Positions 54,176-63,524 of a DNA stretch of 64,000 nucleotides are shown here, one piece after another. Each line of letters starts with the position of its first letter. The first letter of the stretch is position 1. The notes under the pieces were generated by a model, which saw nothing but the letters and a program-made list of their open reading frames with translations, made no database searches and was not told the DNA's origin. Origin of the DNA: Pseudoruegeria sp. SHC-113 (GTDB lineage Bacteria; Pseudomonadota; Alphaproteobacteria; Rhodobacterales; Rhodobacteraceae); NCBI RefSeq assembly GCF_025376885.1, contig NZ_JAHUBR010000002.1, positions 62,001 to 126,000 of the forward strand, given 5' to 3'. The position numbers and the translations under genes were made by a program.

Positions 54176-55570
54176 CTACTGCCTCACCACATCCGGCAAC
54201 TGCCAGCCGCTTTCGATCCACCCCTCCTTCGGGCCGTAAAGGCGGAAGAGCAGGAAGAAATCTTCCCCCGTCGGGATCCAGTTGCTCTCCAGGCCCTCGG
54301 GCGCTTGCGGCGCGAAATAGACATCCGCCGAGCCATCGTCGTTCACCTGCATTTCCGGCAGGTCCGGCGTGGCGAGCCCCACACGTTCGTTTCCAGCCAC
54401 GAAGCCCTTGGTGTTCATGCTGTAGACGATGACAGACCAGAAATCCTCTGCCGGGGTATCGGCTGGAACGGTCAGCTTGTAGGTATCCTCGCCGTTCAGC
54501 GCAGTGCCGTCACTGTCTGTCAGCCCCGTGAGGTAGAACGTCCCGCCGCCCAGCTTCCTGGGCAGATAGGTGATCCACGAATACGAGCCGCCTGCCCGAT
54601 CATCGATCAAGACCATATCTTCCGTCTCGTAAGGAAAACCGGCTTCGGGCTGGCCTTCGGCAAAGGCCCAGACACCCCACGTCCGATCCTCCCAGAGCGG
54701 CACCACGGAGCGCGTGATGAAATGCTCCTGCATCGCATCATAGGCGCATTGCAGGCCAGCGAGCATGGCCTCTTGTGTTTCGGCATCCGGCTCGAAAGCT
54801 TCGCCGCGCTTGATGCCCAGCGAAGCCAGCATCCCCATCATGACCTTGTCGCGCTCCAGCACCGGTTCGCGCTGCACCACGGTGTTGAGATCGTGGAAAT
54901 AGGTCATGTCATAAACCGGCAGCGTATTCACCGGATTGACCTTCACGTCGATGAAGCGGGTTTCAGGCGGGTTTTCCATCTCGGCCAGCGGATACCATTT
55001 CAGCGTCTGCGCATAGGCCGCCTGATCGGCGGAACTGCCGCCGTTCTTGGCCACAGGCCGGAACGCGAAATGCACGCCATAGGTATTAGATTGATAGACG
55101 CGGAAATCGCCCTCCGGCGCTGCACCCTCAAAATCCGGAGGCAGGATTACGTATTTTCCGCCTTCGCCTGCATCCTCACCCGAGGTGCCCACATCGGCAA
55201 TCGGCACCTGCCACGCGTTTACGATTGTTCCGAAGAACGCGGCCTTCTCCCCGGCAGGAGGCACATCGATCACGATGGGGCCATCCTTGGTCGAGAGGCC
55301 GGTGAAGGTGTAAGGCGTGACGTCATTGGCGGTCAGGAACCCATGGCGGGAGTCCATCGGCTCGGTCATATAGCCAACGACACCGGGCGCGGCCCCGGCA
55401 TCACGCTGCAACGCCAGTTCGATATCGTAAACGCCCACCGCCGGCATGCCCCAGATCGCCGCTTCGCAGGCGCGCCGCTCGATCATGGCCCGCTGGACCG
55501 CGCTCAACTCGGCCGCCGCCGGAAGCGCCGCCCCTGCCATCACAGCCGAAACCGTCAGTATGTGTCGCAT
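54176..55570 (-). CDS. Exported DUF1254/DUF1214 protein
   Basis: A 464-residue exported protein with a signal peptide (MRHILTVSAVMAGAALPAAA). The N-terminal domain (about residues 50-180, with TANDVTPYTFTGLSTKDGP and FFGTIVNAWQVPIADVG) matches DUF1254, and the C-terminal domain with DFWSVIVYSMNTKGFV and ESNWIPTG matches DUF1214. The molecular role is unknown. It sits inside the S10 cluster between rplW and rplB, in the same direction. Confidence 0.88.
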   Translation of the reverse strand: MRHILTVSAVMAGAALPAAAELSAVQRAMIERRACEAAIWGMPAVGVYDIELALQRDAGAAPGVVGYMTEPMDSRHGFLTANDVTPYTFTGLSTKDGPIVIDVPPAGEKAAFFGTIVNAWQVPIADVGTSGEDAGEGGKYVILPPDFEGAAPEGDFRVYQSNTYGVHFAFRPVAKNGGSSADQAAYAQTLKWYPLAEMENPPETRFIDVKVNPVNTLPVYDMTYFHDLNTVVQREPVLERDKVMMGMLASLGIKRGEAFEPDAETQEAMLAGLQCAYDAMQEHFITRSVVPLWEDRTWGVWAFAEGQPEAGFPYETEDMVLIDDRAGGSYSWITYLPRKLGGGTFYLTGLTDSDGTALNGEDTYKLTVPADTPAEDFWSVIVYSMNTKGFVAGNERVGLATPDLPEMQVNDDGSADVYFAPQAPEGLESNWIPTGEDFFLLFRLYGPKEGWIESGWQLPDVVRQ

Positions 55571-55631
55571 TTGGTCCTCCCGTTTTTTGGAAGGCTAGCA
55601 ACACTGACCAAGCCCAATCAAGGGCACAAAG

Positions 55632-55662
55632 AAAAAGCCCCCCGCATCGCTGCGGAGGGCTT
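55632..55662 (-). terminator. Terminator after rplW
   Basis: AAGCCCTCCGCA pairs with TGCGGGGGGCTT except at one position and is followed by TTTCTTTG on the minus strand. It lies 22 bases after the rplW stop, ending the rpsJ-rplW unit. Confidence 0.88.
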
Positions 55663-55684
55663 CAATCTTACCGAAAGGCGGATC

Positions 55685-55981
55685 TCAGAGACCGGTGGTC
55701 ACGTCGATCGTGTTGCCTTCCTCAAGGGTCACATAGGCTTTCTTCACGTCTTTACGCTTGCCGAGTTGGCCGCGGAAACGCTTGACCTTGCCCTTGGTGA
55801 TCGTCGTGTTGACCGCTTTCACCTTCACACCAAAGAGGCCTTCAACGGCTTCCTTGATCTGCGGTTTGTTGGCGTCGATCGCGACTTCAAAAACCACGGC
55901 ACCGTTTTCGGAGGCCATCGTGGATTTCTCGGTGATGATCGGCTTGCGGATCACGTCGTAGTGTTCTGCCTTCGCGCTCAT
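55685..55981 (-). CDS. rplW: 50S ribosomal protein L23
   Basis: A 98-residue protein at the tunnel exit, the docking site for trigger factor and SRP. It has [23 protein letters not shown] in the N-terminal part and [22 protein letters not shown] in the C-terminal part. It overlaps rplD by four bases and is the last gene before a terminator. Confidence 0.97.
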   Translation of the reverse strand: MSAKAEHYDVIRKPIITEKSTMASENGAVVFEVAIDANKPQIKEAVEGLFGVKVKAVNTTITKGKVKRFRGQLGKRKDVKKAYVTLEEGNTIDVTTGL

Positions 55982-56595
55982 TTCAGACGAGCCTCCAGTG
56001 CTTCGACACCCGCCTTCGTGATCACGAGCGTGTCACGCTTGAGGATGTCATAGACGTTGGCGCCGATGCCGGGCAGGATGTCCAGCCCTTCGATGTTGCG
56101 TGCAGCCTTCGCGAAACCTTCGTTCACGGCAGCACCATCGATGATCAGCGCGCGCTTCCAGCCCAGGTTCTTCACCTGTTTGGCCAGAACGCTGGTTTTG
56201 CCTTCGGCTTCAGCAGCGTCGATCACGACCAGCTCGCCGGCTTTCGCCTTGGCGGAGAGGGCGTGCTTCAGGCCGAGCTTGCGGAATTTCTTCGGCAGTT
56301 CGTGGCCGTGGCTGCGGGGCGTCGGGCCCTTGTAGATACCACCACCGCGGAAGATCGGCGCGTTGCGGTCACCGTGGCGGGCGCCACCGGTGCCTTTTTG
56401 GCGGTAGATCTTCTTGGTGGAGTAGCTGGTTTCGGAGCGGGTCTTCACCTTGTGGGTGCCGGCCTGCGCGTTGTTGCGCTGCCAACGGACCACGCGGTGC
56501 AGGATGTCCGCACGCGGCTCAAGGCCGAAAAGGGCCTCGTCCAGCTCGATGGACCCGGCCTTGCCGCCGTCCAGTTTGATGATATCAGCCTTCAT
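55978..56595 (-). CDS. rplD: 50S ribosomal protein L4
   Basis: A 205-residue tunnel protein that in E. coli also represses the S10 operon. It contains [23 protein letters not shown], the extended loop [22 protein letters not shown] in parts and the C-terminal [21 protein letters not shown]-like segment. It shares one base with the rplC stop and overlaps rplW by four bases, so the unit is tightly coupled. Confidence 0.98.
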   Translation of the reverse strand: MKADIIKLDGGKAGSIELDEALFGLEPRADILHRVVRWQRNNAQAGTHKVKTRSETSYSTKKIYRQKGTGGARHGDRNAPIFRGGGIYKGPTPRSHGHELPKKFRKLGLKHALSAKAKAGELVVIDAAEAEGKTSVLAKQVKNLGWKRALIIDGAAVNEGFAKAARNIEGLDILPGIGANVYDILKRDTLVITKAGVEALEARLK

Positions 56596-57314
56596 TATTC
56601 TGCTCCCTCAGTCGGAGCCTCGGCAGGTGCGTCTACGGCGGCGGATTTCAGCGCGGCCGGGAACGGAACACCTTCAGGCATTTTCTTCTTCACGGCATCC
56701 TTGATGGTGACCCAGCCACCCTTGGAGCCCGGCACGGCGCCTTTGATCATGATCAGGCCACGATCGGCGTCGGTACGAACGACTTCAAGGTTCTGGGTGG
56801 TCACGCGGGCAGCGCCCATGTGGCCAGCCATCTTCTTGCCTTTGAACACACGGCCCGGGTCCTGACACTGACCGGTCGAACCGTGGGAACGGTGGGAGAT
56901 GGACACACCGTGCGAGGCACGCAGACCGCCGAAGTTGTGACGCTTCATGGCGCCGGCAAAGCCTTTACCGATGGAGGTGCCGGACACGTCGACCTTCTGG
57001 CCCACGATGTAGTGCTCGGCAGAGATCTCTTCGCCGATGGCGATGAGGTTCTCTTCGGTCACGCGGAACTCGGCAATCTTGCGCTTGGGCGCAACATTGG
57101 CCTTGGCGAAGTGGCCGCGCATGGCTTGGCTGGTGCGTTTTGCTTTCGCGGAACCGGCACCCAGTTGAACGGCGGTGTAGCCGTCACGCTCGTTGGTGCG
57201 CTGGTCCACGACCTGCAGGTTGTCCAGTTGGAGAACGGTCACAGGGATCTGCTTGCCGTCTTCCATGAAAAGCCGGGTCATGCCGACTTTCTTTGCGATG
57301 ATTCCAGAGCGCAT
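56595..57314 (-). CDS. rplC: 50S ribosomal protein L3
   Basis: A 239-residue protein near the peptidyl transferase centre. It contains [15 protein letters not shown], the loop [26 protein letters not shown] (split into two parts here) and the [16 protein letters not shown] signature. The acidic-Ala tail is a common alphaproteobacterial extension. It starts 15 bases after rpsJ. Confidence 0.98.
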   Translation of the reverse strand: MRSGIIAKKVGMTRLFMEDGKQIPVTVLQLDNLQVVDQRTNERDGYTAVQLGAGSAKAKRTSQAMRGHFAKANVAPKRKIAEFRVTEENLIAIGEEISAEHYIVGQKVDVSGTSIGKGFAGAMKRHNFGGLRASHGVSISHRSHGSTGQCQDPGRVFKGKKMAGHMGAARVTTQNLEVVRTDADRGLIMIKGAVPGSKGGWVTIKDAVKKKMPEGVPFPAALKSAAVDAPAEAPTEGAE

Positions 57315-57329
57315 CTTGGGATACCCTCC

Positions 57330-57638
57330 TTAAACCGAAATCTGGACGTCGACGCCGGCAGCCAGGTCGAGCTTCATCAGCGCGTCCACGGTCTGCGGGG
57401 TCGGATCGACGATGTCGAGCAGACGCTTGTGCGTGCGGATCTCGAACTGGTCGCGGGATTTCTTGTCGATGTGAGGGCCACGCAGAACGGTGAACTTCTC
57501 AATCTTGTTCGGAAGCGGGATCGGGCCGCGGACCTGAGCGCCGGTGCGCTTGGCCGTGTTGACGATCTCCTGCGTGGAGGCATCCAGCACGCGGAAATCG
57601 AAAGCCTTCAGCCGAATGCGAATGTTTTGGCTTTGCAT
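57330..57638 (-). CDS. rpsJ: 30S ribosomal protein S10
   Basis: A 102-residue head protein, also the NusE factor of antitermination. It has [21 protein letters not shown], the [22 protein letters not shown] block in parts and ends [21 protein letters not shown]. It is the first gene of the ribosomal cluster; a candidate promoter and leader hairpin lie upstream. rpsL, rpsG, fusA and tuf are not in the window. Confidence 0.98.
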   Translation of the reverse strand: MQSQNIRIRLKAFDFRVLDASTQEIVNTAKRTGAQVRGPIPLPNKIEKFTVLRGPHIDKKSRDQFEIRTHKRLLDIVDPTPQTVDALMKLDLAAGVDVQISV

Positions 57639-57710
57639 TTCGTCAGCCTTTATTGGCGTTGGAGTTGAGAGGAGGGCAAGCGCTCATCGCAAACCCTCGT
57701 CGAACCCAAA

Positions 57711-57730
57711 CGGCGGGAATCAACCCGCCG
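57711..57730 (-). promoter_or_regulatory. Leader inverted repeat upstream of rpsJ
   Basis: CGGCGGG (57711-57717) pairs perfectly with CCCGCCG (57724-57730). It lies in the inferred rpsJ leader between the candidate promoter and the start codon. An L4-type autoregulatory site is possible but unproven. The rest of 57639-57972 holds only this leader, the promoter and a dispersed repeat. Confidence 0.5.
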
Positions 57731-57755
57731 CCATGTTCTCAAAGTGAACCCGCGC

Positions 57756-57784
57756 CCTCTACCGGTGTTCCGGCCGTGACGCAA
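57756..57784 (-). promoter_or_regulatory. Candidate promoter of rpsJ-rplC-rplD-rplW
   Basis: On the minus strand TTGCGT (57779-57784) and TAGAGG (57756-57761) are 17 bases apart, about 118 bases before rpsJ. Confidence 0.6.
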
Positions 57785-57868
57785 GGCGTTTTTCCCAAGA
57801 AACCGCCCCACTCCGCAAGCGGTGCTTTCGGAGAGGCAAGGAGCGGGGCTGGCTGCCCCGCACCCCGC

Positions 57869-57954
57869 GGATATTTTCACCAAGATGATGGGGCCCCACT
57901 TTGTTCCCCAAATATCTCGGGGGAGGCCCCGCAGGGGCCGGGGGCAGAGCCCCC
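57869..57954 (-). repeat. Dispersed GC-rich 3'-end element, copy C
   Basis: Minus-strand copy of the element at 13508-13597 with GGGGGCTCTGCCCCC, CTCCCCCGAGATATTT, GGGGAACAAAGTGGGG and ATCTTGGTGAAAATATCC. It begins 18 bases past the proS stop in the direction of proS transcription. Confidence 0.85.
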
Positions 57955-57972
57955 TTGCTTACCGGAAAGCCT

Positions 57973-59310
57973 TTACAGGCCTGCGTAGATCTGCGCGACC
58001 TTCTCCACGGCGGCCTCGGGTGCGAGTTCCTCGCTTTCACCCGTGCGGCGGCTGGTGAGCTCGACGACGCCGTTCTTCAACCCGCGCGGGCCGACGGTGA
58101 TGCGCCACGGCAGGCCGATGAGATCCATCGTGGCGAATTTGGCACCGGCGCGCTCGTTGCGGTCGTCGTAAAGCGGCTCGAGGCCCAGCGCGGTGAAGCT
58201 CTTGTAGAGCGCCTCGCAGGCGGCATCGGCTTCCTCGTCGCCCTGCTTGAGGTTCACGATGCCCACGTGGAAGGGCGTGACCCCTTCCGGCCAGATGATG
58301 CCCTTGTCGTCATGGCTGGCTTCGATGATCGCGCCCAGCAGGCGACTCACCCCGATGCCGTGGCTGCCCATATGCACCGGCACCTGATCCTGCTTTTCGT
58401 TCACCACGGTGGCGCCCATCGGCTCGGAGTATTTGGTGCCGAAGTAGAAGATCTGCCCCACTTCGATGCCGCGCGCCACGCGGCGGCGGGCCTCGGGCAC
58501 TTCGGCGAAGATCGCTTCATCGTGGGTCTCATCGGTGCGGGCGTAGCGGGAGGTGAATTCCTCCAGCACCGCCTGGCACTGCTCGACGCTGTCGTAATCG
58601 ATGGCGCGGTCGCCGAATTTCAGATCGGTGATCTCGCTGTCGTAGAAGACTTCGCTCTCGCCGGTTTCGGCCAGCACGAGGAACTCATGGGTGTAGTCGC
58701 CGCCGATCGGGCCACCGTCGGCGCGCATCGGGATCGCCTGAAGCCCCATGCGCTCGTAGCTGCGCAGGTAGCTCACCAGGTGGCGGTTGTAGGCATGCAG
58801 CGCGTCTTCCTTGGTGAGGTCGAAATTGTAGCCGTCCTTCATCAGGAACTCGCGGCCGCGCATCACGCCGAAGCGCGGGCGGATCTCGTCGCGGAATTTC
58901 CACTGGATGTGATAGAGCGTCAGCGGCAGATCCTTGTAGCTGCCCACGTGGCTGCGGAAGATATCGGTGATCAGCTCTTCGTTGGTCGGGCCGTAGAGCA
59001 TGTCGCGGCCGTGGCGGTCGCTGATGCGCAGCATTTCCTGCCCGTAGTCGTCGTAGCGGCCGGATTCGCGCCAGAGGTCTGCCGATTGCAGCGTCGGCAT
59101 CAGCATCGGGATATGGCCGGCGCGGATCTGCTCTTCGTGCACGATCTTCTCGATGTTCTTCAGAACCCTGTAGCCCAGCGGCAGCCAGGAATAGATGCCG
59201 GCGGCGCTTTGCTTGATCATGCCCGCGCGCAGCATGTAGCGGTGCGACACGATCTGGGCTTCGGACGGGTTTTCCTTCAGCACGGGAAGGAAATAGCGGG
59301 AAAGGCGCAT
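57973..59310 (-). CDS. proS: Prolyl-tRNA synthetase (short, no editing insertion)
   Basis: A 445-residue class II synthetase. It starts [30 protein letters not shown] and has [19 protein letters not shown], the [12 protein letters not shown] motif and [13 protein letters not shown] (motif 3). The usual editing insertion between motifs 2 and 3 is absent, which is typical of alphaproteobacterial ProS. The ATG at 59310 is used; the extra upstream codons have no family match. A candidate promoter (TTGCGG/TAAACC) lies upstream. Confidence 0.96.
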   Translation of the reverse strand: MRLSRYFLPVLKENPSEAQIVSHRYMLRAGMIKQSAAGIYSWLPLGYRVLKNIEKIVHEEQIRAGHIPMLMPTLQSADLWRESGRYDDYGQEMLRISDRHGRDMLYGPTNEELITDIFRSHVGSYKDLPLTLYHIQWKFRDEIRPRFGVMRGREFLMKDGYNFDLTKEDALHAYNRHLVSYLRSYERMGLQAIPMRADGGPIGGDYTHEFLVLAETGESEVFYDSEITDLKFGDRAIDYDSVEQCQAVLEEFTSRYARTDETHDEAIFAEVPEARRRVARGIEVGQIFYFGTKYSEPMGATVVNEKQDQVPVHMGSHGIGVSRLLGAIIEASHDDKGIIWPEGVTPFHVGIVNLKQGDEEADAACEALYKSFTALGLEPLYDDRNERAGAKFATMDLIGLPWRITVGPRGLKNGVVELTSRRTGESEELAPEAAVEKVAQIYAGL

Positions 59311-59367
59311 GGCGGGCCCCTTGTAGGAAGGATGTGGTCGGTGCGGCTGCACCGCGGATCAGCGCTG

Positions 59368-59396
59368 GGTTTAGGGCAATCGGCGCGCTGCCGCAA
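59368..59396 (-). promoter_or_regulatory. Candidate promoter of proS
   Basis: On the minus strand TTGCGG (59391-59396) and TAAACC (59368-59373) are 17 bases apart, about 60 bases before proS. Confidence 0.6.
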
Positions 59397-59488
59397 TGCA
59401 GAGCATCGCCGCCGCCCGCCATGGCTTGCGCTTGAACTCCCCCTCCCAATCGGCCAGACAAACAGCAAAGCAGCGAAAGGTGAGGCCC

Positions 59489-60556
59489 ATGGCGCTCAGC
59501 GTGAAGGAACAGACGACCTACTGGGGGCTGACAACCCTTGCGATCCTCGCCGTGCTCTGGGCGCTTGGCGACGTGATCCTGCCCTTCGTGATCGGCGCGG
59601 CCATCGCCTATTTCCTGGATCCCATCGCCGACCGGCTGGAGCGCTGGGGGCTCTCGCGCGCCGCGGCCACGGCGATCATCACCTTGATGGCAATCCTTGC
59701 CTTCGCGCTGATGATCCTGCTGATCCTGCCGACATTGATCGAGCAGACGGTGGCGCTGTTCAACGCCGCGCCGGAGCTTTTTGCCGATCTGCGCAATTTC
59801 CTCGTGCTGCATTTCCCGCAAATTCTGGACGAGAACTCCACCATCAGCCAATCGCTCGCCTCCATCGGCGACGCGGTGAAAGCCCATGGCGGCGAGGTGA
59901 TTTCCACCGCCGTCAGCACGGCGTTTTCGCTGATCAACGTGGTGGTGCTGCTCGTTGTCTCGCCAGTGGTGGCCTTCTACCTGCTTCTTGACTGGGACCG
60001 CATGATCGCGCGGATCGACTCGCTGCTGCCGCGCGACCACGCCCCGGTGATCCGCAGGCTGGCCAGCGAGATCGACGCCACGCTGGCCTCTTTCCTGCGC
60101 GGGCAAGGCACCGTCTGCCTGCTCCTGGGCATCTACTATGCCGTGGCGCTGATGATTGCTGGGCTGCAGTTCGGCCTCGTGGTGGGCGTCATCGCGGGCG
60201 CGCTGACCTTTATCCCCTACGTGGGCGCATTGGTGGGCGGCGCGCTGGCCATCGGGCTTGCGCTGTTTCAGTGGTGGGGCGATTGGGTGCATATCGGCAT
60301 CGTCGCCGCGATCTTTGCCTCGGGCCAGATGATCGAGGGCAATGTGCTCACACCCAAGCTCGTGGGCTCCTCGGTGGGGCTGCACCCGGTCTGGCTGCTG
60401 TTTGCGCTTTCAGCGTTCGGCACGCTCTTCGGCTTCGTCGGCATGCTGATCGCGGTGCCCGTGGCCGCCGCCCTTGGCGTGCTCGCCCGCTTCGTGATTG
60501 CGGAGTACAAGGATGGCCGTCTCTACAAGGGGCAGGCCGAGAAGGACGCGGAGTAG
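59489..60556 (+). CDS. AI-2E family permease-like protein
   Basis: A 355-residue inner-membrane protein with about eight transmembrane helices and the AI-2E/UPF0118 family layout: DVILPFVIGAAIAYFLDPIADRLERWG near the N-terminus, SPVVAFYLLLDWDRM in the middle, the long hydrophobic C-terminal half with LIAVPVAAALGVL. Relatives include TqsA and putative transporters of unknown substrate. The ATG at 59489 follows AGGTGAGG. It is divergent from proS and co-directional with hdaA, which starts 5 bases later. Confidence 0.88.
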   Translation: MALSVKEQTTYWGLTTLAILAVLWALGDVILPFVIGAAIAYFLDPIADRLERWGLSRAAATAIITLMAILAFALMILLILPTLIEQTVALFNAAPELFADLRNFLVLHFPQILDENSTISQSLASIGDAVKAHGGEVISTAVSTAFSLINVVVLLVVSPVVAFYLLLDWDRMIARIDSLLPRDHAPVIRRLASEIDATLASFLRGQGTVCLLLGIYYAVALMIAGLQFGLVVGVIAGALTFIPYVGALVGGALAIGLALFQWWGDWVHIGIVAAIFASGQMIEGNVLTPKLVGSSVGLHPVWLLFALSAFGTLFGFVGMLIAVPVAAALGVLARFVIAEYKDGRLYKGQAEKDAE

Positions 60557-60561
60557 CGCCT

Positions 60562-61257
60562 GTGGCCGAACAGCTTGCCTTTGATCTGCGCAGCAAGCCC
60601 GCGCTGGGGCGGGAGGATTTCTATATCTCCCCGGCCAATGCCGTGGCCGTGGCCACGCTTGCCGTGCCGCAAGGCTGGCCCAACGGCAAGATGGCGCTGA
60701 TCGGCCCGCGTGGCGCGGGCAAGACCCACCTCGCCCATGTGTTCGCCGCCGAGACTGGCGCGCGGATCGTGAAGGCCGCCACACTGGCAACCGCCGATAT
60801 CGAAGCGCTTGCAAGCAGCCCCGTTGTCGTCGAGGACGTGCCCGCCATCGCCGATGACCCTGACGCGCAGGCGGCGCTCTTTCACCTGCACAACCTGACG
60901 CTGGCCTCCGGCAACGCCCTGCTCGTGACGGGCGCACAGGCTCCCAGCCGCTGGCCGCTCACCCTGCCCGATCTCGCAAGCCGCATGCAGGGCACCGCGA
61001 TCACCCAGATCGAGCCGCCCGACGATGCGCTGCTCTCAGCCGTGCTGCTCAAGCTGTTCAACGACCGCCAGACACCGGTGGATCCCACCGTGATCCCCTA
61101 CCTCGTCAGCCGCATGGAGCGCGCCCTTGGCAGTGCAGCCGATCTGGTGGCTGCGCTGGACAAAGCGGCGCTGGCGCGCAAGCAGCCGGTAACGCGCCCG
61201 CTGGCGGCCCGCGTCCTTGAGGACCGTTGCAGCCCGCCGCCGCCCGCGTCATCATAG
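60562..61257 (+). CDS. hdaA: HdaA-like regulatory inactivator of DnaA
   Basis: A 231-residue DnaA-like AAA+ protein without the DNA-binding domain. It begins with a clamp-binding-like motif (QLAFDL) near residue 4, and has Walker A GPRGAGKTH and a sensor segment near VVVEDVPAI. It is expected to stimulate DnaA-ATP hydrolysis with the sliding clamp. The start is GTG at 60562, preceded by GGAG nine bases upstream; no ATG fits the QLAFDL motif. It lies 5 bases after the AI-2E gene and 19 bases before ppk1. Confidence 0.88.
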   Translation: MAEQLAFDLRSKPALGREDFYISPANAVAVATLAVPQGWPNGKMALIGPRGAGKTHLAHVFAAETGARIVKAATLATADIEALASSPVVVEDVPAIADDPDAQAALFHLHNLTLASGNALLVTGAQAPSRWPLTLPDLASRMQGTAITQIEPPDDALLSAVLLKLFNDRQTPVDPTVIPYLVSRMERALGSAADLVAALDKAALARKQPVTRPLAARVLEDRCSPPPPASS

Positions 61258-61276
61258 CGTCACAGATTGCAGTGAT

Positions 61277-63460
61277 ATGACCCAAATGACCCAGGCCGAT
61301 TTCCTTCGGGCCCCCATGCCCGCGCCCATCACCCTGCCCGAGGAGGAATTCTCCGGGCCCAAACGCTTCATGAATCGCGAGCTGAGCTGGCTCGCCTTCA
61401 ACTGGCGCGTGCTGGAAGAGGCCGAGAACCCCCGCGTGCCGCTGCTGGAGCGGGTGCGCTTCCTGTCGATCTCGGCCACCAACCTCGATGAGTTCTACAC
61501 CGTCCGCGTCGCGGGCCTGCGCGAGTTGAACAAGGAAGGCAACACCACGCCCGCCGCCGATGGGCTCTCACCCGCCGAGCAGTTGGAGCTGATCAACGAG
61601 AACGCCCGCACATTGATGCAGCGGCAGCAGTCTGTCTGGGGCGCATTGCAGGAAGAGCTGGACGCCAACCAGATCTTCATCCTGCAGACTGATGAGCTGA
61701 CAAAGGAGGACCGCGCCTACCTGAGCGAATACTTCCTCACACAGGTCTTCCCGATCCTCACGCCGATGGCGATCGACCCGGCGCACCCTTTCCCCTTCAT
61801 CCCCAACACCGGCTTCGCGCTGGCGCTGATGCTGGAGCGCGCCAAGGACAAGCGCGGGCTGGAAGCGCTGCTGCCGGTGCCGCAGCAGATCGAGCGCTTC
61901 GTCGTACTGCCTTCGGAGGCCGGTGAACATCGCGTGCTGCCGCTGGAGGACCTTCTGCTTTTGCATCTGGACAGCCTGTTCCCCGGCTACAAGACGAAGG
62001 GACATTGTACCTTCCGCGTGCTGCGCGACAGCGATCTGGAGGTGGAGGAAGAGGCCGAGGATCTGGTGCGCGAGTTCGAAGTGGCGCTCAAGCGCCGCCG
62101 CCGGGGGGACGTGATCCGGCTCAAGATGTCCGCCGGTGCGCCCGATGCGCTGCGCGAGATGATCATGGAAGAGCTGGGCGTCGCGCCCGGCGAGGTGGTG
62201 GAGATCGAGGGCATGATCGGCGTGGCCGATCTGAAGGAGCTGGTGCTGGATGACCGCCGCGAGCTGCTCTGGCCCTCTTTCGCGCCCCGCGTGCCTGAAC
62301 GTGTGCAGGATCACGAGGGCGACATGTTCGCCGCGATCAAGCAGAAGGACATGCTGCTGCACCACCCCTACGAAACTTTCGACATGGTGGTGCGCTTCCT
62401 TGAGCAGGCCGCGCGCGATCCCAATGTGCTGGCGATCAAGCAAACGCTCTACCGCACCTCGCAGAACTCGCCCATCGTCGCCTCGCTCTGTGAAGCCGCC
62501 GAGAACGGCAAATCCGTCACCGCGCTGGTGGAGCTGAAAGCGCGTTTTGACGAGGCGGCCAACATCCACCAGTCCCGGCGGCTGGAACGCTCCGGTGCCC
62601 ACGTTGTTTACGGCTTCGTCAACTACAAGACCCACGCCAAGATCAGCTGCGTTGTCCGCCGCGAGGGCAACAAGCTTGTCACCTATTCGCACTACGGCAC
62701 CGGGAACTACCACCCGATCACGGCGCGCATCTATACCGATCTCAGCTTCTTCACCTGCGATGATGCGCTCGGGCGGGACGCGACCAAAGTGTTCAACTAC
62801 CTGTCGGGCTACGCCCAGCCGGTGGGGCTTGAGAACCTCAACATCGCGCCGCTCACGCTGAAATCCACCCTGATCGAAAACATCGAACGCGAAGCGGCCT
62901 TTGCCGCCGAAGGCAAACCGGCCGAGATCTGGGCCAAGATGAACGCCATCATCGAACCCGACGTGATCGACGCGCTCTATGCCGCCAGCCAGGCCGGGGT
63001 GAAGATCAACCTCATCGTGCGCGGCATCTGCGGGCTGCGCCCCGGCATCAAGGGGCTCTCGGACAACATCCGGGTGAAATCCATCGTCGGGCGGTTCCTT
63101 GAGCATTCGCGCATTGTCTGTTTCGGCAATGGCCACGGGCTGCCCTCGAAGAAGGCGAAGGTCTATTTCTCCTCCGCCGACTGGATGGGCCGCAACCTCA
63201 ACCGCCGCGTCGAAACGCTGGTGGAGGCCACGAACCCCACCGTGAAAGCCCAGATCGTGAGCCAGATCATGGCGGCCAACCTCGCCGATGTGGCGCAGAG
63301 CTGGGTGATGCAGCCTGATGGCAGCTTCCTGCGGCCCGAGGTTTCCGGCGAGGAAACGCCGTTCAACTGCCACCGCTTCTTCATGGAGAACCCCTCGCTT
63401 TCGGGCCGTGGTTCCGCAGGGGCAAGCGATGTGCCGGAACTGACCCACTCCGACGACTGA
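61277..63460 (+). CDS. ppk1: Polyphosphate kinase
   Basis: A 727-residue PPK1, which makes polyphosphate from ATP. It has the N-terminal segment RFMNRELSWLAFNWRVLEEA, the SATNLDEF motif, and the catalytic PLD-like core with THAKISC (the phosphorylated His is residue 453) and the second active-site segment HSRIVCFGNG. The ATG at 61277 follows the hdaA stop region. It is paired with ppx, encoding the counteracting exopolyphosphatase. Confidence 0.97.
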   Translation: MTQMTQADFLRAPMPAPITLPEEEFSGPKRFMNRELSWLAFNWRVLEEAENPRVPLLERVRFLSISATNLDEFYTVRVAGLRELNKEGNTTPAADGLSPAEQLELINENARTLMQRQQSVWGALQEELDANQIFILQTDELTKEDRAYLSEYFLTQVFPILTPMAIDPAHPFPFIPNTGFALALMLERAKDKRGLEALLPVPQQIERFVVLPSEAGEHRVLPLEDLLLLHLDSLFPGYKTKGHCTFRVLRDSDLEVEEEAEDLVREFEVALKRRRRGDVIRLKMSAGAPDALREMIMEELGVAPGEVVEIEGMIGVADLKELVLDDRRELLWPSFAPRVPERVQDHEGDMFAAIKQKDMLLHHPYETFDMVVRFLEQAARDPNVLAIKQTLYRTSQNSPIVASLCEAAENGKSVTALVELKARFDEAANIHQSRRLERSGAHVVYGFVNYKTHAKISCVVRREGNKLVTYSHYGTGNYHPITARIYTDLSFFTCDDALGRDATKVFNYLSGYAQPVGLENLNIAPLTLKSTLIENIEREAAFAAEGKPAEIWAKMNAIIEPDVIDALYAASQAGVKINLIVRGICGLRPGIKGLSDNIRVKSIVGRFLEHSRIVCFGNGHGLPSKKAKVYFSSADWMGRNLNRRVETLVEATNPTVKAQIVSQIMAANLADVAQSWVMQPDGSFLRPEVSGEETPFNCHRFFMENPSLSGRGSAGASDVPELTHSDD

Positions 63461-63524
63461 GAGACGATTGACAGAAGCCGCGACTCATTGTCATGGTGCA
63501 AGCCGGACTGAAGGGGATGAACGC

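Noticed and set aside
58685-60385. A 566-residue minus-strand open frame across proS and the AI-2E gene.
   Set aside because: It is antisense to the AI-2E gene and out of frame with proS; low-complexity His/Arg content, no domain.
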